Positions 12,240-25,060 of a stretch of DNA of 64,000 nucleotides are shown one piece after another. The DNA lies in the NCBI GenBank assembly GCA_012861695.1, contig JAAOOA010000177.1, positions 62,001 through 126,000 on the forward strand. The letters run 5' to 3'. Both the position numbers and the translations under genes were made by a program. The notes below the pieces were generated by a model. The model was given only the letters and a program-made list of their open reading frames with translations, was not told where the DNA came from and did no database searches. This DNA comes from Trematomus loennbergii. Lineage: Eukaryota; Chordata; Actinopteri; Perciformes; Nototheniidae. Position 1 is the stretch's first letter; each line of letters opens with the position of its first letter.

Positions 12240-13565
12240 AACTCAGGTAAACATGGTCCAAACGGCCCAAAACTTCACATGTTTGATACTGATAGAGACC
12301 TCAAGACATCTAAGCCTATTATGGGGTGTCATCATATGCTGTTGCCATGGCGACGATCACTCGGCATGAAACACCATGTTTATGTCACTGCTCTACCTCC
12401 CATGTACATTGTCCGATCGGCCTGAAACTTCCTACGTTTGCTGACGGCCGAGTCCGGAAAACATCTGTGCAACGTCGCGCGGACAACAGCGAACCTGCGT
12501 GGATCGTCGAAGACCTGCTCATTGTTGCTTATCGCTGCTCGCAGCTTTCATTTTTATTGCAATGCAAGCATTGATCTATTTTCCACCATTAACATACTCA
12601 TCATGCCCTCATTTTAAACAATCATGCATTATTGGTAACTGAATTCTTGCCATGCTTTGACTGCAATCACTTATGAGGAACTTCCTAGGAGAATCTACAG
12701 TGGATAGAAAAAAGTAAGATCAGTGATGGTCTGAAGAAGCTCCTAACCTCCCTCAGTCTGACCGTCTGACAGCGCGTGCTACTGGTCATAGTCAGCAGAT
12801 GACCTGTAGCTAAAGTGTGGGGGGGGGGGCTGTGTGGGAGGCTGTCTTGCTCCTCTCCACTCGTTGCTTGAAAGCAACATATTGGATCCGTCGGCTGTAC
12901 CCAGCGTTTACTGACAAAGGTTGCTCTTTATGCAGAATATAAAATGAACATTGTCCCTGAAGAAAGTTAAACCTGCACCTGGTGAGGACAAAGACATCTG
13001 TCATCAACAAGGACTCATTCCGGCACATTCTCCTCACTGAGGCTGCATTCTGGTACCCTAGTACCGTATATCTGGCAGAGAGGCAAGGTGTTGATTGGTA
13101 CTGCACTTTGTGATTGATGCGTAAAAACATGACCAATTAACAGTTTGAAATCGAATGCAGTGCTAAGTGAAAGCTTTTTTAATCAGTACAACATAAAACC
13201 ATAGCTGACACATTGATAGGCTTAAATGTGATTTATAACCGCCAAATAAATACAAGTGAAACAGTTCTCATTCAGAGGTTGTCAATAACTTCAATTGGAA
13301 GATTTAAGCTTAGACATTTGACTCAAAGCTTTATATCCTTTGGCAACACCAACACATTCGCACTCCCAAACATTAAATAGAAACGGCTGGCCTTGGTAAC
13401 TACTACAAACTACTAATACAAAAGTACTTTAATAGGCTTATCAAAAGATTGTGGTTTGGGTTCAAATAGGTATGATTGTTAGTTGAAATAATTGACGTTT
13501 TTGATTTGTGTACACAAACACACATGTTCCCATTTTTTTTGTGTCACATAGAACGATTTTAAAAA
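12240..13565. other. Unassigned sequence
   Basis: No gene recognised. A G run lies at about 12819-12829. The minus-strand 108-codon open frame at 12810-13136 shows no domain and is probably incidental. Confidence 0.4.
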
Positions 13566-13573
13566 CAATATAT

Positions 13574-15446
13574 GGTAACACTTTATATTAAGGTACACAA
13601 ATTAACCATCAACTAGTTGTTAATTAACATGCATATTAGCAGTATATTGGCTCTTTATTAGTCATAAACACTTATTAATGCCTTATTCTGCATGACCATA
13701 TTCTACAAGTAATAAGCCATTAGTTGAGAGTTTTTCCTCAATAACCCTCTAATTAGTGCTGATTTATTGCAAGTAAGGAAGTTGTTGTACATGAGTTTTG
13801 GTCTCAATATGCTCTGCTCAATATGGGCCTAATAAGGCAGTAGTACCACAAGAATAGTAATTCTACAATAATAACACTTAACAAATATGATATATTCTTA
13901 TGTAACAAGACATGAAACTATAAGTGTTAATTGTGTCTAAATAATTCAAAATTAGGTATTTATATCTAAGAATATGTTTTGGGGTATTGACAGTTCAGCT
14001 ACCAATAGCAAGGTGATATTGACCTGTATGTTTCATATTTGCACATTTATATTTTTGTAAAATTTGTACTGAAGGTTAGACAGGAAACCGGGTACAGGAA
14101 GTAGGAGAATGTGAACTGAATAGCATGGCAGTAGACATCCATGAGCAGACTGCTACTAATTTTCCCTTTGCAACCTGAAGAGTAAAGGGTCAAGTCCGTC
14201 AGAAAGCAATGACTGTAAGTGTAAGTGTAAGCCTTACATTTATACTGTAAGGATTAGTAACATGTATTGTGTTTATGTGATGACATTTGGAGATGTTTAA
14301 ACACAATGAGAAAATGCGTTACCATTCGCGCTAGCATTCGCGTTAGCATTCGCGCTAGCGTTAGCATACACGGTAGCGTTAGCATACATGCTAGCGTTAG
14401 CCATACTAGCCTGTACACATGCTTATTGCACAGCTAGCATTAGTTATATTTACCTTGTTTACACTTAGCGGTCCTATGTGTTAATCTGTGTATGTTACAC
14501 TTGCATGTATGAGATCATTAAGTGCCTTGTAACTTATTTTTGTATAGTTTCACTCCGTTTGAATGTCAGTGGACTGCAAATAAGTCAATAAAGGAGCATG
14601 GCTGCTCATTCCCTGGCTCTCAAAAGAGTTTGGCTGGCTATTTAATCTATGTTCACACAGAGACAGGACAACAGATAGAGAGAACAGTACACCTATTGTG
14701 TAAGTACATACAAGAAGGTCACACAGTATGATCACAAATACATACAATCTGTTTTTATTAAAAAGTACGGGCTGCATATGTGTTCTCAGCCTTGGAGGAA
14801 CTTGACATGTTTTGGGATGTGTCTGAACCTCTCTTTAGTGGTTCATTAATAAAACAGATATTTCAACGTGAGCCTACTTTGTTCATGTGCTGTTGAGGTT
14901 AATTTCAGTATTTGTGTGCGATAATGTATTTACAAAGTGTGAAGAGGAGGCAACTTTAGAATAGGGAACCTGTTCAGGTCAATTAGAGTCAAACTACTAG
15001 CTTATTGGTTATGAACAAGACTTCACTTTAGAATAGGGAACATGTTCTTAGATAGAAATACCAATTTTTTGTTATTTAGACTTAATTAACACTTATAGTT
15101 TCATGTCTTGTTACCTAAGAATAGATCATATTTGTTAAGTGTTATTATGGTAGAATTACTATTCTTGTGGTACTACTGCCTTATTAGGCCCATATTGAGC
15201 AGAGCATATTGAGACCAAAACTCATGTACAACAACTTCCTTACTTGCAATAAATAAGCACTAATTAGAGGGTTATTGAGGAAAAACTCTCAACTAATGGC
15301 TTATTACTTGTAGAATATGTTCATGTAGAATAAGGCATTAATAAGTGTTTTATAATGACTAATAAAGAGCCAATATACTGCTAATATGCATGTTAATTAA
15401 CAACTAGTTGATGGTTAATTTGTGTACCTTAATATAAAGTGTTACG
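13574..15446. mobile_element. Foldback element with arms of about 400 bp
   Basis: The left end GGTAACACTTTATATTAAGG and the right end CCTTAATATAAAGTGTTACG start inverted arms that stay highly similar for about 400 bp (about 13574-13985 and 15045-15446). Identical 8-bp duplications CAATATAT flank the element at 13566-13573 and 15447-15454. The interior encodes no recognisable protein; it includes a GCTAGC-rich tandem patch and two copies of 'tttagaatagggaac' near 14955 and 15030. Very long arms plus an 8-bp duplication fit a non-autonomous foldback of a hAT-, P- or Mutator-like transposase; which one is not determinable here. Confidence 0.92.
14326..14402. repeat. GCTAGC/GTTAGC short tandem patch
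   Basis: Units such as 'attcgcgctagc', 'attcgcgttagc' and 'atacatgctagcgttagc' alternate. The patch lies inside the foldback element and contains several NheI-like palindromes GCTAGC. Confidence 0.8.
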
Positions 15447-15454
15447 CAATATAT

Positions 15455-16538
15455 TTATATTGGAAGCACTGTGTCTTTTGTGCCGGCACCATGTCTTTTT
15501 GTCAGTGCAAGAATCGGGTTTTTACTTCTTTATTTTAATTTGTATTATTTCCTTCCTTTTGCTGTCAGTGAAGAAGAGATTCAAGGTTCAGAATACAGGA
15601 ATCTGTATTTTTCAAATATTTTTTCCTTCTAATTTGATATTATTTTCTAACCACACACTCTTATTTAATCAACAATAAGTCAAAATTATCCTTGCTTTTA
15701 TTTGTTAAATTGTATAATGTCTAACCGAGAGTCAGAACTGTAATGTTTCTTCCCTATTTGTTGTAGTTTTCTTTTTTTAACTCCAACCGCTAATTTAGTC
15801 AACATTTAGTTTGAATTATCCTTGTACTTAAAAAAAAAATGGTATCGGTACTTTATAAGGCCTTTTTAGCCTGCTTTTTTGTACATGAAGGGTATCACAC
15901 GTACTTTTTTTGGTATTTAAAAAGATGGTAGAGCTGGTTGACAAACAGGACTTTCCTGTAACAGTACCTTTTTACCAACTATTTTAGCTCTGTCTTTTTT
16001 TGAATAACCTGTTCAGAGAACTGTACTTTCAGTGCTTGGAGGCACCTGAATGAGGAATACATTTAGAGCATGTTGCAGTCCCTGGCTGATATCCACAGAA
16101 CAAAGCAGGCCGGACGCTGAGATGAATGAATTCCTCATCGCCTTCGCTGTGGCCCGAGGCTGCCAAAAATCTCAGGGGAAGGAGGAGTTATTGCTTAAGC
16201 TTGTTATATGTGTTCCTCGTTCATTTGTATGTATATAGTGTTGTACCAATGTGCCTGAGGAGGAAACCAAAGCTCATCCCAGTAACGCAGTAGAGGGGGG
16301 TAGAGGTGTCAGAACAGTAATGAACGGTTGTGTGTTTTTCTGTTCGCCGCTCCACTGTGGTGACCGAGCTGCAATAATAGGAGCCCACATAATGAGTCGC
16401 TGTGAGAAGAGAAGTACACAAAAACACACACACATGAAAAGCTGGTCAAAATACAGTTTGGAACCAGAGCCTCTTTTGTTTTCCAGAGGAAGTGAGCGTG
16501 TGCTGGACACGTTCAGCGGGACTGCATTTAGTTATTCG
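15455..16538. other. Unassigned sequence
   Basis: No gene recognised. The overlapping open frames on both strands at about 16221-16580 look like mutual shadows without a domain. Confidence 0.4.
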
Positions 16539-16539
16539 C

Positions 16540-16690
16540 AGGGTTGGGAGGGTTACTTTGTAAATGTAATCAGTTACTGATTACTGAATACATGGCTCTG
16601 AAAGTAATCCGAATACAGTTACAGTTACGTGTCTTAAAAAAGTAACGTAATCAGATTACTTTTAGATTACTTTTGGATTACTTTCTTTAT
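16540..16690. repeat. Teleost 'GGGTTGGGAGGGTTACTTTG' repeat end
   Basis: A block rich in AATCAGATTAC and AAGTAATC motifs, starting at GGGTTGGGAGGGTTACTTTG, matches the end of a widespread fish DNA transposon family. A related scrap, 'agtaactgtaatcagattac', occurs at about 17535-17555 and could be the other end, which would make 16540-17555 one decayed element of about 1 kb. The second end is too short to be certain. Confidence 0.6.
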
Positions 16691-17302
16691 CCATCACAGA
16701 TGGGTGTTTTGGTGAACAGGAGACACAAAAAGCAAAAGGAAACTGAACGTGTTTTTACTGTTTTAATGGCTTATCAAGAGCACAACTGAAACATAACATC
16801 TGAAACGATGTAACAACATAATACACTTTTTGGGGTTGCAGCTTGGGATGTGAGGAGTGAGGGACACGGCTTAGAACGGGCGTGTCGCCTTCTGTAGTGA
16901 TGGAGGTTTTCCTTCTATAAAACAGCTGTGGGCAGCAGATACTGTGAGTGTCACGGACATGAATTCATAGATCAAGGCAGACTGGTGCACACACTCTCCT
17001 GTTTTGCCAATCCGGTGCTTAAACAAATATAGCTCTACACCCCTGGCCGAAATGTCCTTAAAATGAAGTCCGAGTTCGACATTTTAATTCATGTCCTGCC
17101 AACACTGGCAGGACAGAAAATCTCTGCAGCACCAGTAGGCAGCGGGAGGGTTAACTCAGCCTCTGAGAAGAGGAGCGCGCAGTGCCTTTCACGCACCGCC
17201 TTTCACGCACCGCCTTCACTGTGTTTACCTTCAGAATCATTAGAAAGGCTAAAGAGCGACCACAGGCTGATGTGTTTTAACCACACACACCTCTACACAC
17301 AT

Positions 17303-17321
17303 ACACACACACACACACACA
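17303..17321. repeat. (CA)n microsatellite
   Basis: A run of about nine CA units embedded in CAC-rich sequence. Confidence 0.9.
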
Positions 17322-17628
17322 ATTTAAACGCAGACTTTTGTTCCTCCATGTTTCGTTGTTATTGTTTCACTGAGCGGACCCCACATTTTTTTCAAACGCT
17401 CCCTTTTTTGGTCCATCTGCGGCGGTAATAGGTTTTGTGCGCTGTGATGATTCGGCTGTACCTTTAGTAATGAATATTACATGTTGTGAGGAAATCTTTC
17501 CACCAATAATTCCAATAAACTTCAGGTTTACTAAAGTAACTGTAATCAGATTACTCGTTTTTACCTGTTCTCAGACAGTTTTCTGTTTCTGGCAGAATTC
17601 TAAAATATGGTAATGAGTGCATTGTTAA

Positions 17629-19769
17629 AGGCCCATGTCATGGCCATTTCCACTGATCATAATTACATTGTTGAGGTATACTAAAATAGATTTATACTGT
17701 GCAATTTTCCAAACTCACATTGGTTTCGCATACAGCATCTCTGTCAAGCATGTGTATTCAGCAGTATTCACTTTCTCCACTAAACGACTCGTTGGAGCTC
17801 TTGCCCCCCCCTCCCTGTGAGCCTAGTGTGCTCCGATTGGTCAGCTCGGCCACTCTGTTCTGATTAGTCAACCACCAGAGAGGCTCCGCCCATTTTTTCG
17901 GAACATCAGTGTATATGGCGTCGGTACAGCTGATATTTTATACTAACTAACCGAACTGAACCTACAACTGTTGTTATAGAAGAGTGTGACGGCCCCAGGG
18001 CCTTTGTGCAGGTGTGTTGCAGGGCTTACGGTGGGGTGGAGCTGAAGAGGGTAATCAGCGCGATCACGGACACCTCCGTAGCCGGTGCTATTAATCCCAG
18101 CGGCCCGGAGTCTCTCTCCAAAGCGGCTGCAGAAGGACGAACTGAGCGACCCTCTCCCCTCGACCACCTATCTCTGCATTTACCACAATAAATGTGCCGT
18201 GGTTTTGTAAACTCGTGTATGTCTCCTTGCCTTTCCGTTGTGGCCTACGAGCCGGTCATAACAAAGAGTAAGTTATTTTTACCTGTAATAAACTACTACT
18301 GTTTGATGAGAAATCAAATCATGGTTTGCTATATATGAATTCAGGGAAGAAAGGATAGGCCTACTAAGTATTTCCATTAAACTTTATTTTTAGAAATGTA
18401 CAAAATGAACATAAATATACATATATACACACGGTATATCATCCATTCCTCCTCGCATCTTGCCTGCGCACAGCCGGTGCGGTGCCTTTTAGCACGAGGC
18501 CTCAGTAGTAGTAGAAGTCCCGTCCCCGTCATGGATTGTCCGCCAGGATCTGGCTGGACGAAATCAAATGCAAATCACAAAATATTAGAGAAACTTAGTT
18601 GTTTTAGATTCGTTAGTAGTAGTTGTGTAATGAACAGCTTGCCTGCTAATATAACCTTTTGTTTACTAGCTAACGATATGAACGTTAGCTTGGAGGAAAG
18701 GCAACTATAATGCAGTGTAATAAAACTACTATGAACAAAAGCTAGTGGTTCATATTAGGCTAGCAATAACGTGTTTATAATTGCAATCGTATACGGGTAT
18801 TCTGCTACCATACAATGTAACTTGCATGAATACATTGTTTTGCGCTAGCATACAGCTAGCCTCGTTAGCTACATGCAGTATATGTACTGTCACAATGTAC
18901 GGTAAATCACCCGGAGTATACTGTATGAGTATTCCGTGTGTGTGACTGCAGACATTCTCCTGCCATGACAAACATGTAAGGCCATCTGCTGACATTGTAG
19001 TTGATATATTTAAACGCTAGCAACGTAGCATCACAAAAATGTTTTTCCGACCAAACCTAGCTCTAGCTCCGTGTGTTAGATCGGTTGCATACACGCTACG
19101 CCAGCTATAATGTAATTACGTTTCGCGACTGACCGCACGGCAAATCACCCGGAGTATACTGTCAATAGGTATTTTGTGTGTGAATGCAGACATTCTCCTG
19201 CTATGAGATACATGTATGCAAGGCCATCTGCTGATATTAGAGTTGATATATGGAAACTCTAGCAACTTAGTTAGCACAGTTAGCACTGTGTCAATGGCTT
19301 AGCAGTCCAACACAGTTTACACATTTAAACAGTCTTGTTTGATAAATACACAAATAACAATGCAAACTTACAGGTTGTATACCCGGATCTTCCCCTGCTC
19401 CAAACGGTCCAAACAAGCTGTGCATATCCGGCCTCAAACTGGGCAATGTTTTGGAAGCTTTCGTCTGTGAAATGCCGGTTCTTCGAACCTCTGGAGGAGG
19501 AACACGCCGCTGCTGGTGTGGCCATAGCTCTTCGGGATTGGTCCATTTCGTTCCGGGTACCGCATGACATCAGGCGGTACCCGGAAGAATCAAATGGGCA
19601 GTGACGTATCTCCAACGAGGCGTTTTGGGGAGGTATTTTCTGTGTTAGAGTTTTACTCGCTACAGGGTGTACTTTGAGGGTTTTGACTCTGCACACCGTT
19701 TACATGCATAAAAACCTTCATAACACACAAGGGGACGGGTAATAACCGGAAAAGCATGACATGGGAGCT
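17629..19769. mobile_element. TTAA-flanked non-autonomous DNA transposon
   Basis: Terminal repeats AGGCCCATGTCATGG and, on the other strand at the right end, AGCTCCCATGTCATGC are flanked by TTAA at 17625-17628 and 19770-19773. TTAA duplications are made by piggyBac- and Kolobok-type transposases. The 2.1-kb interior has no recognisable transposase; it contains CpG-rich patches and an internal tandem duplication. The terminal sequence does not resemble that of the piggyBac element at 25396-30868, so a different transposase is likely responsible. Confidence 0.85.
18893..19275 (+). repeat. Internal tandem duplication, about 240-bp period
   Basis: The segment starting 'gtaaatcacccggagtatac' near 18900 is repeated as 'caaatcacccggagtatac' near 19141. 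In both, 'gcagacattctcctgc', 'aaggccatctgctga' and 'gttgatata' follow in the same order. The copies are diverged by point changes and small indels. This enlarges the host TTAA element. Confidence 0.85.
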
Positions 19770-19773
19770 TTAA

Positions 19774-21105
19774 AGGAACCTCATTTATGTTACTTGTACT
19801 GTTTTACACGTTGCCTGATTTTTTTTCTGCAACTTACTTTAATATGGATTTTCTTATTTTTATAAACTTTAGGAAAAAAAAATTCGATATTGAAAGGAAG
19901 ACAGTATTACAGTACTGCTGTATCAATACAGCGAGTGTAAGTGTTGCCAGATAAGAATCTTGTTGGAGTAATGTAAAAAAAGGTCAGTGTTTGTAACTAC
20001 TAGCCATCTTGCTTTAGGTGAAGGACGTACTGGTGCCATTGTTTTTAGTGTCTTGTTTTTTTAAGCTTGGTATTCCTTTTAATGTTTTTGAATAAACTTT
20101 TTGAAAAGTCATGCTACGCTAACTGCTATCAGTTCCTGTTTGCTCCGGTCCAATGGAAACAATCAACTGGATCCATGTTTTTGTGTTCTGATATAAATGA
20201 GTATTGGGTCTGAGAGGAAGGGGTGAGGAGATTTAATGAATACGGCATCAATCCGCTGTCTTTTTAGTAGGATTTCTGTTTTTTGGCTATTTTGGTTTTT
20301 CGTAGGCCATATCCACAAGGTGGATCATCTTTTGATTTAAAGATATTTTACTTAAATATTTCTACTTCAAAAACCCAACATATTTCACAAATTCAAATTC
20401 AATTATGTGGTATTTTCTTGCAACAATCTTCCTCATATAGGCACCAATTGTAAAAAGGGACGTGAATATTTCTCCAATAACCAACTGTGGTCAAGTTTCT
20501 GGTAACAAACATGTCTTTCAAACTGCATGTGGTTGGTCTGTGGCAGAGACAGTGTCATAATCACTTCACAGTTTCTGGTAAGATTCTTCTCCTGAACATT
20601 GGCAACCGCAATCAACAGATGTCATCTTATTTGCCGATAGATCCATGGCAGTCAACAAGCTGAATATCTGCAGATAAAGATGTTACACCAGCAGTGGCGT
20701 TTTTATATGTACAAAAGTGGTGGGGCACAAAAAACTTAGATGTCTATATATAAGCTTCTGCAGTGACGTGCAGTGAGGTTCATGGCTGGTGAGGCACTGG
20801 CACTGACTCTTCAGGTTAACAAATATTATATTTTGACCTAAACCAAAATATAATATTATTTTCAAAAGCTTTTTTTGTCTGATGCTTCGATTAATTTTAA
20901 ACAGACAGTTCAACAAAAGGATACCCAAAAAATGTAATTTTATCATTTAAATATTGAATTGTTCTCTCTTAGTAAGATCCCATTTTCAAAAAATTGCAGT
21001 CTTACCTTGACTTGAAGATGAAGTCCATTTGCCTATTCTTCTGGACAAAAATTTCTATAACTTTTTTGTAAAAGTCCTCCTTATCTTCTTGTAGTTTCAA
21101 AAGTC
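19774..21105. other. Mostly unassigned; hAT-like terminal motifs near 20.7 kb
   Basis: No gene recognised. 'cagtggcgtttttat' at about 20693 and 'cagtgacgtgcagtgaggtt' at about 20761 resemble termini of teleost hAT elements beginning CAGTG, but no matching opposite end or duplication was found. A 13-bp stem with a 5-nt loop lies at 21106-21136. Confidence 0.4.
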
Positions 21106-21148
21106 TATCATAAATCTAATTGATAGATTTATGATAAAAAAATTATAA

Positions 21149-21957
21149 AGTAGGGTAGACATGTGGATGTTATCCGGCTGAACAAAACGTGCATTTATCT
21201 AACAGGTACGTTTCCCACAGATCTTATTTCGAGCTATTTTAAAATCTATGGAGAAACCTCATTGCTTTTTTGTCGAGGGAAGCCACGCGCAGCTTACTTC
21301 CTGGTTTTAGGACGCGTCACTGCAGCTCTCTCGTCTCCTCTTCACACACCACACTTTTCGCGGCACACGTACTTACAGCCAATCAGCTCTGAATGATGTG
21401 AGATGACGTATGGTGGGGATGGCAGCTCTGTGCCCCTATGGTCTTTTTTTTTTGCCACACACATTACATTGAAAAATACTCTGAGCATGCGCAGTGTAGT
21501 TTTTACAGTCACCGTTCACTTTGACAGTGAGAGGGTGGGGCATGATCAGGTTTTGTCGCACATGGCTCAAAACGGCACTGTAGACACTAATTAGAAGAAC
21601 ACAGACTAAAACAGCAATGTGCAGACGAATCAGATGATTAAACATGACCTTAAAATATATTTTATATATTTTTTTTTTTTTTTTGCATCTCTTTGCATTT
21701 TTTGTAATCATTATGTGTAATACTTTCTGCTGACACTAGGTGGGGCTGTGCCGGCCCGGCTAAAATAACTGGATGGCCTACCTGCCTGTCAGCCTTCCAT
21801 CTGTGCACAAACTTATCTCGTGCCCTCATTGGTCATGTGCGCGTTCATGTGTGTTGGAGGAGGGGCTCTGTAAGGAAGTGGCAGATTTTTTCTGTATGTG
21901 TGTATTTCAAATTCTAGCGCACTCGAGCTGGTTTCTCCAAAATTACCTACCCCACCT
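21149..21957. mobile_element. TTAA-type MITE
   Basis: The left end AGTAGGGTAGACATG and the right end on the other strand AGGTGGGGTAGGTAA are similar inverted termini. TTAA follows the right end (21958-21961); the left flank reads ATAA, one base off. The interior contains the 'ctgattggtcatgtgcg' style motifs common in fish MITEs and no coding capacity. It is older than the neighbouring TTAA elements, judging from terminal divergence. Confidence 0.65.
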
Positions 21958-22084
21958 TTAAGACATGTAACAAACACAATGCGATATCCTTTTCAATTTC
22001 AAAGAACACAAATTGCGTTACATTAACAAATAACTATAAAACAACAATACTGTAGAGAAACAAAATGAATGCAGTGAATACACC

Positions 22085-22212
22085 GAAATACACGTGTTGA
22101 AGCGGTTCGCTGCTGATTACTACGCCCCCCCACGCGGGCCGAATATTCAAATATTCCCTGCTGATTACTACCGATATCCGGAGCCCGAAAAATGGTATTC
22201 GGGACAGCCCTA
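22085..22212 (-). mobile_element. Solo end of a hAT element
   Basis: Read on the minus strand it begins TAGGGCTGTCCCGAATACC and continues with a direct pair of 'tagtaatcagcag' motifs. TAGGGCTGTC is a frequent terminus of teleost hAT elements. The opposite end and target duplication are not identifiable; the right boundary abuts the next repeat. Confidence 0.6.
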
Positions 22213-23186
22213 GTTGAAGGACATCTAATTTCTCTAATTGCACTTCGAGGATCGAGCATCGAGGAGGCTCTCTGGAGGAGCTATAACCGAGGATACACTG
22301 ATGAATCCTCTGCGGATCTTCCGGCAACAGTGGAGTATAAAAGAGTTGTGACGCACGGCCGGACTTATCTCAACCAATGACAGCTCTGCATGCATCCCCT
22401 GGATATTATTTTATTAACTGCTTTAATCGCAACGTGATATGTAGCAAATTAACATGTTAAATAGCACTTAATGACTGACTGAATGGAAATGACAATAAAT
22501 AAAATGTAAAACGAAAAAGCGATCATGAAAATGTTTCCAATAAATTAATAAATAATTTTTGACCACTTATTTGTTCAGATATATCACATATTTGTAACTG
22601 CATGATACATTAATTGAAACAAAACACAGTATAAACTGAGGAGTGAGTCCCGTGAGTTTCATGTGTTTTCTTCACTCCGCTGGGAAACTCTGCTCTCATG
22701 TCAAGAAGCAACAGATCAGTGCATGCGCTGCATCGTCCAATCAGTGAGCGATACACAGTAAGGGGGCGGGGCGAGTATCTGAGGATTTCACCGGAGGATG
22801 GTCTGGTGATTCCTCGGTTATCGCTCCTCCATTATCGCTCCTCGATCCTCGATCCTCGGTCCTCCGGCAGAAATAAGAGCCATGGGACGCTACTCAAGAT
22901 GGCGCAGACAAATCAACTTCCGGTGATACGACGACCGACGACCGAGGAAGAAAATAGTCGACCTGAGACGCAGCCATGAGAACAGCTGTGAGGTCCGTGC
23001 AGAAAGCAGAGCAGTGTGTATAATATATATCACTCAGTATAACAGGCCTACAGTACTCTCTTTATGTGTATGCTTTAGTTTAGTAGATATCTACAAACAA
23101 AGAGTCGATATTTTCTAAAACATTTAGTGCTTCACATAATAAATACACAACGGCTGTATCCTGATATATATTATGCTTTAGGAGCT

Positions 23187-23334
23187 GTAGGTGCGTGTGG
23201 TACAGTGTGTAGGTGTGTGTGGTACAGTGTGTAGGTGCGTGTGGTACAGTGTGTAGGTGCGTGTGGTACAGTGTGTAGGAGCGTGTGGTACAGTGTGTAG
23301 GTGCGTGTGGTACAGTGTGTAGGTGAGTGTTGTA

Positions 23335-23340
<6 letters not shown>
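23187..23340 (+). repeat. 22-bp minisatellite, seven units
   Basis: The unit GTAGGTGCGTGTGGTACAGTGT repeats seven times in register with single-base variants (for example 'gtaggagcg' and 'gtaggtgag'). It grades directly into the TG microsatellite, suggesting that one seeded the other. Confidence 0.95.
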
Positions 23341-23419
<79 letters not shown>

Positions 23420-23438
23420 GTGTGTGGTGTGTGTGTGT

Positions 23439-23477
<39 letters not shown>

Positions 23478-23483
23478 TGTGTG
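23337..23483 (+). repeat. Long (TG)n tract with GGTG interruptions
   Basis: About 80 bp of perfect TG is followed by TG runs broken by 'ttgtgtgtgg' and 'gtgg'. It can adopt Z-DNA. The open frames of alternating Cys and Val across it are artefacts of the repeat. Confidence 0.97.
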
Positions 23484-24028
23484 CGTAGATGCGGGGACAG
23501 ACAGGTCAGTTGGTTTGGTGTCCTATGCTTACTTTAATACTTGTAAATAAAACTTTTGGCACGTCATTTCAATTCCCCATTGTAGCGACCAGAGAGGGGG
23601 GGGGCGATATATCCAGTCTCTGATAGCGTTACGTTATTATGAGAGCGCTCTCATACTTGTTTGATTCTGAAATTGTATATATTTATATAAATATATATAT
23701 AAATTATATGTGTTTGTGTATGTCCGCATCTGTAGCCTGTTATTGTCTCATTATACCGCACTGTCAATTAATTAAAGTAAATATATACGTCGTCATGAAC
23801 ACATCTGTCCATCAGCTGTGCCTCCTGTCATCATTAATCGACGTCTTTAAAATGACCGCTCAGAGGAGAGGATTTCTCATTTCTCTAACCGCCTGCTGCT
23901 TCCCTCCTCTCTCCTCGGCTCCCCTCCTAGACTCCTCGCTCGCATCTCCTGTCGCGGGACTAAGACACGAGGATAGGAGTCGAGGAGGGGAGTCAAGGAG
24001 GAGAATTAGAGAAATTAGAAACCTTCAG

Positions 24029-25060
24029 TGTTTGATCTTTGGCTTTTGGTCTGAGATTATTTGTTTTGTATAAACACACCTGAGATTCTCAAATGTGTTT
24101 ATTCCGCACTAGATTATCGCTCCCCTTCCACATGCTCAACAACAAAACACTTCTAAGAAAGAGCTGGTACACGGTGCAATAGGATTTAATGGCGGTAATA
24201 ATCTGTAGCAGCAAAACCCGACAGGTGATGCAATTTCCTGGGCCTTTGCTTTTCTTCTAATCTGGTTTAATAGGATGTGAAGCTTCGGTGGTGCTTTAAT
24301 CTGGGTGAGCAGACCACAACTTGATATGACAGGGTACTCAGCAAATTATTTACTTAGAAAGAGATTATTCTGCGCGCTGAAAGGTGAATTGTTTTGGCCA
24401 GCACTCTGCTCCTGGATGTTTTTGGGGTTGACAGGGACACAACACCAGCGCTTCATTGGTATTCTGCAGCCGCTCTGCCTGTCTTGCTATACTATAGAAT
24501 GCATAGACTTGTGACAAAGTTGATGAAGCATGCATTTTCATCACAGTGCCAAGGCAGGACCCCGACAGTGTAGGATGGAATCATTGAGCAGCAGTAAAGA
24601 AAAAGGTCTGACTGAAGATATAAGCTGTACACATACATATACAAGTTATGCATTGTGTATTAGAGAGATTGAACGTGTATGTGTCTGCTTGTATATCTCT
24701 GTATCTTAATATTTACTGTATCTATTTTATATGTCTTCTCATGTATTTTACTACACAATCTCATAGTGTTAAACTGAGTGGGAGGATCGGGCAATGCGAG
24801 TGCATTTTCTCCTCATTACTACTAAATGATGTCTTGTTTTTTGCCTTAGAGCAAGCAGTTTACACACTGGCTCCTAATTGTACCATAACATGTGTTTTGT
24901 CTGTGGTCTAAATAATAGGATTCCAGGCTGTTGGGTTGTAGGTGGGGGCTGAGGAGAGATGAGAAGCAAAGGTAAAGGTTCATGCAGCAGCTCTCTTAAA
25001 AAAATGGAAGCTTAGATGTAACGCCCACCAAGGAAGATTTGATTTTAGCTCATGTCTGTT
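24029..25060. other. Unassigned, compositionally balanced sequence
   Basis: No gene recognised. The stretch about 24120-24490 lacks homopolymers and repeat signatures and is a candidate conserved non-coding block. That is a guess from composition only. Confidence 0.35.

Larger units (their letters stand above)
22215..24026. mobile_element. Decayed element with CTAATTTCTCTAATT inverted ends
   Basis: The left end near 22215-22239 (GAAGG, then CTAATTTCTCTAATT) is inverted at 24003-24026. Inside, GAGGATCGAGG-type motifs recur at about 22245-22300, 22785-22870 and 23900-24000. The 22272-22310 segment is roughly the inverse of 22785-22831, so a shorter inverted unit may lie within the larger one. 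No coding region was recognised. The interior hosts the 22-bp minisatellite and the TG tract. The target duplication is unclear. Confidence 0.55.

Noticed and set aside
23301..23550. Open frames of alternating Cys and Val
   Set aside because: Direct product of the TG microsatellite and the 22-bp minisatellite.
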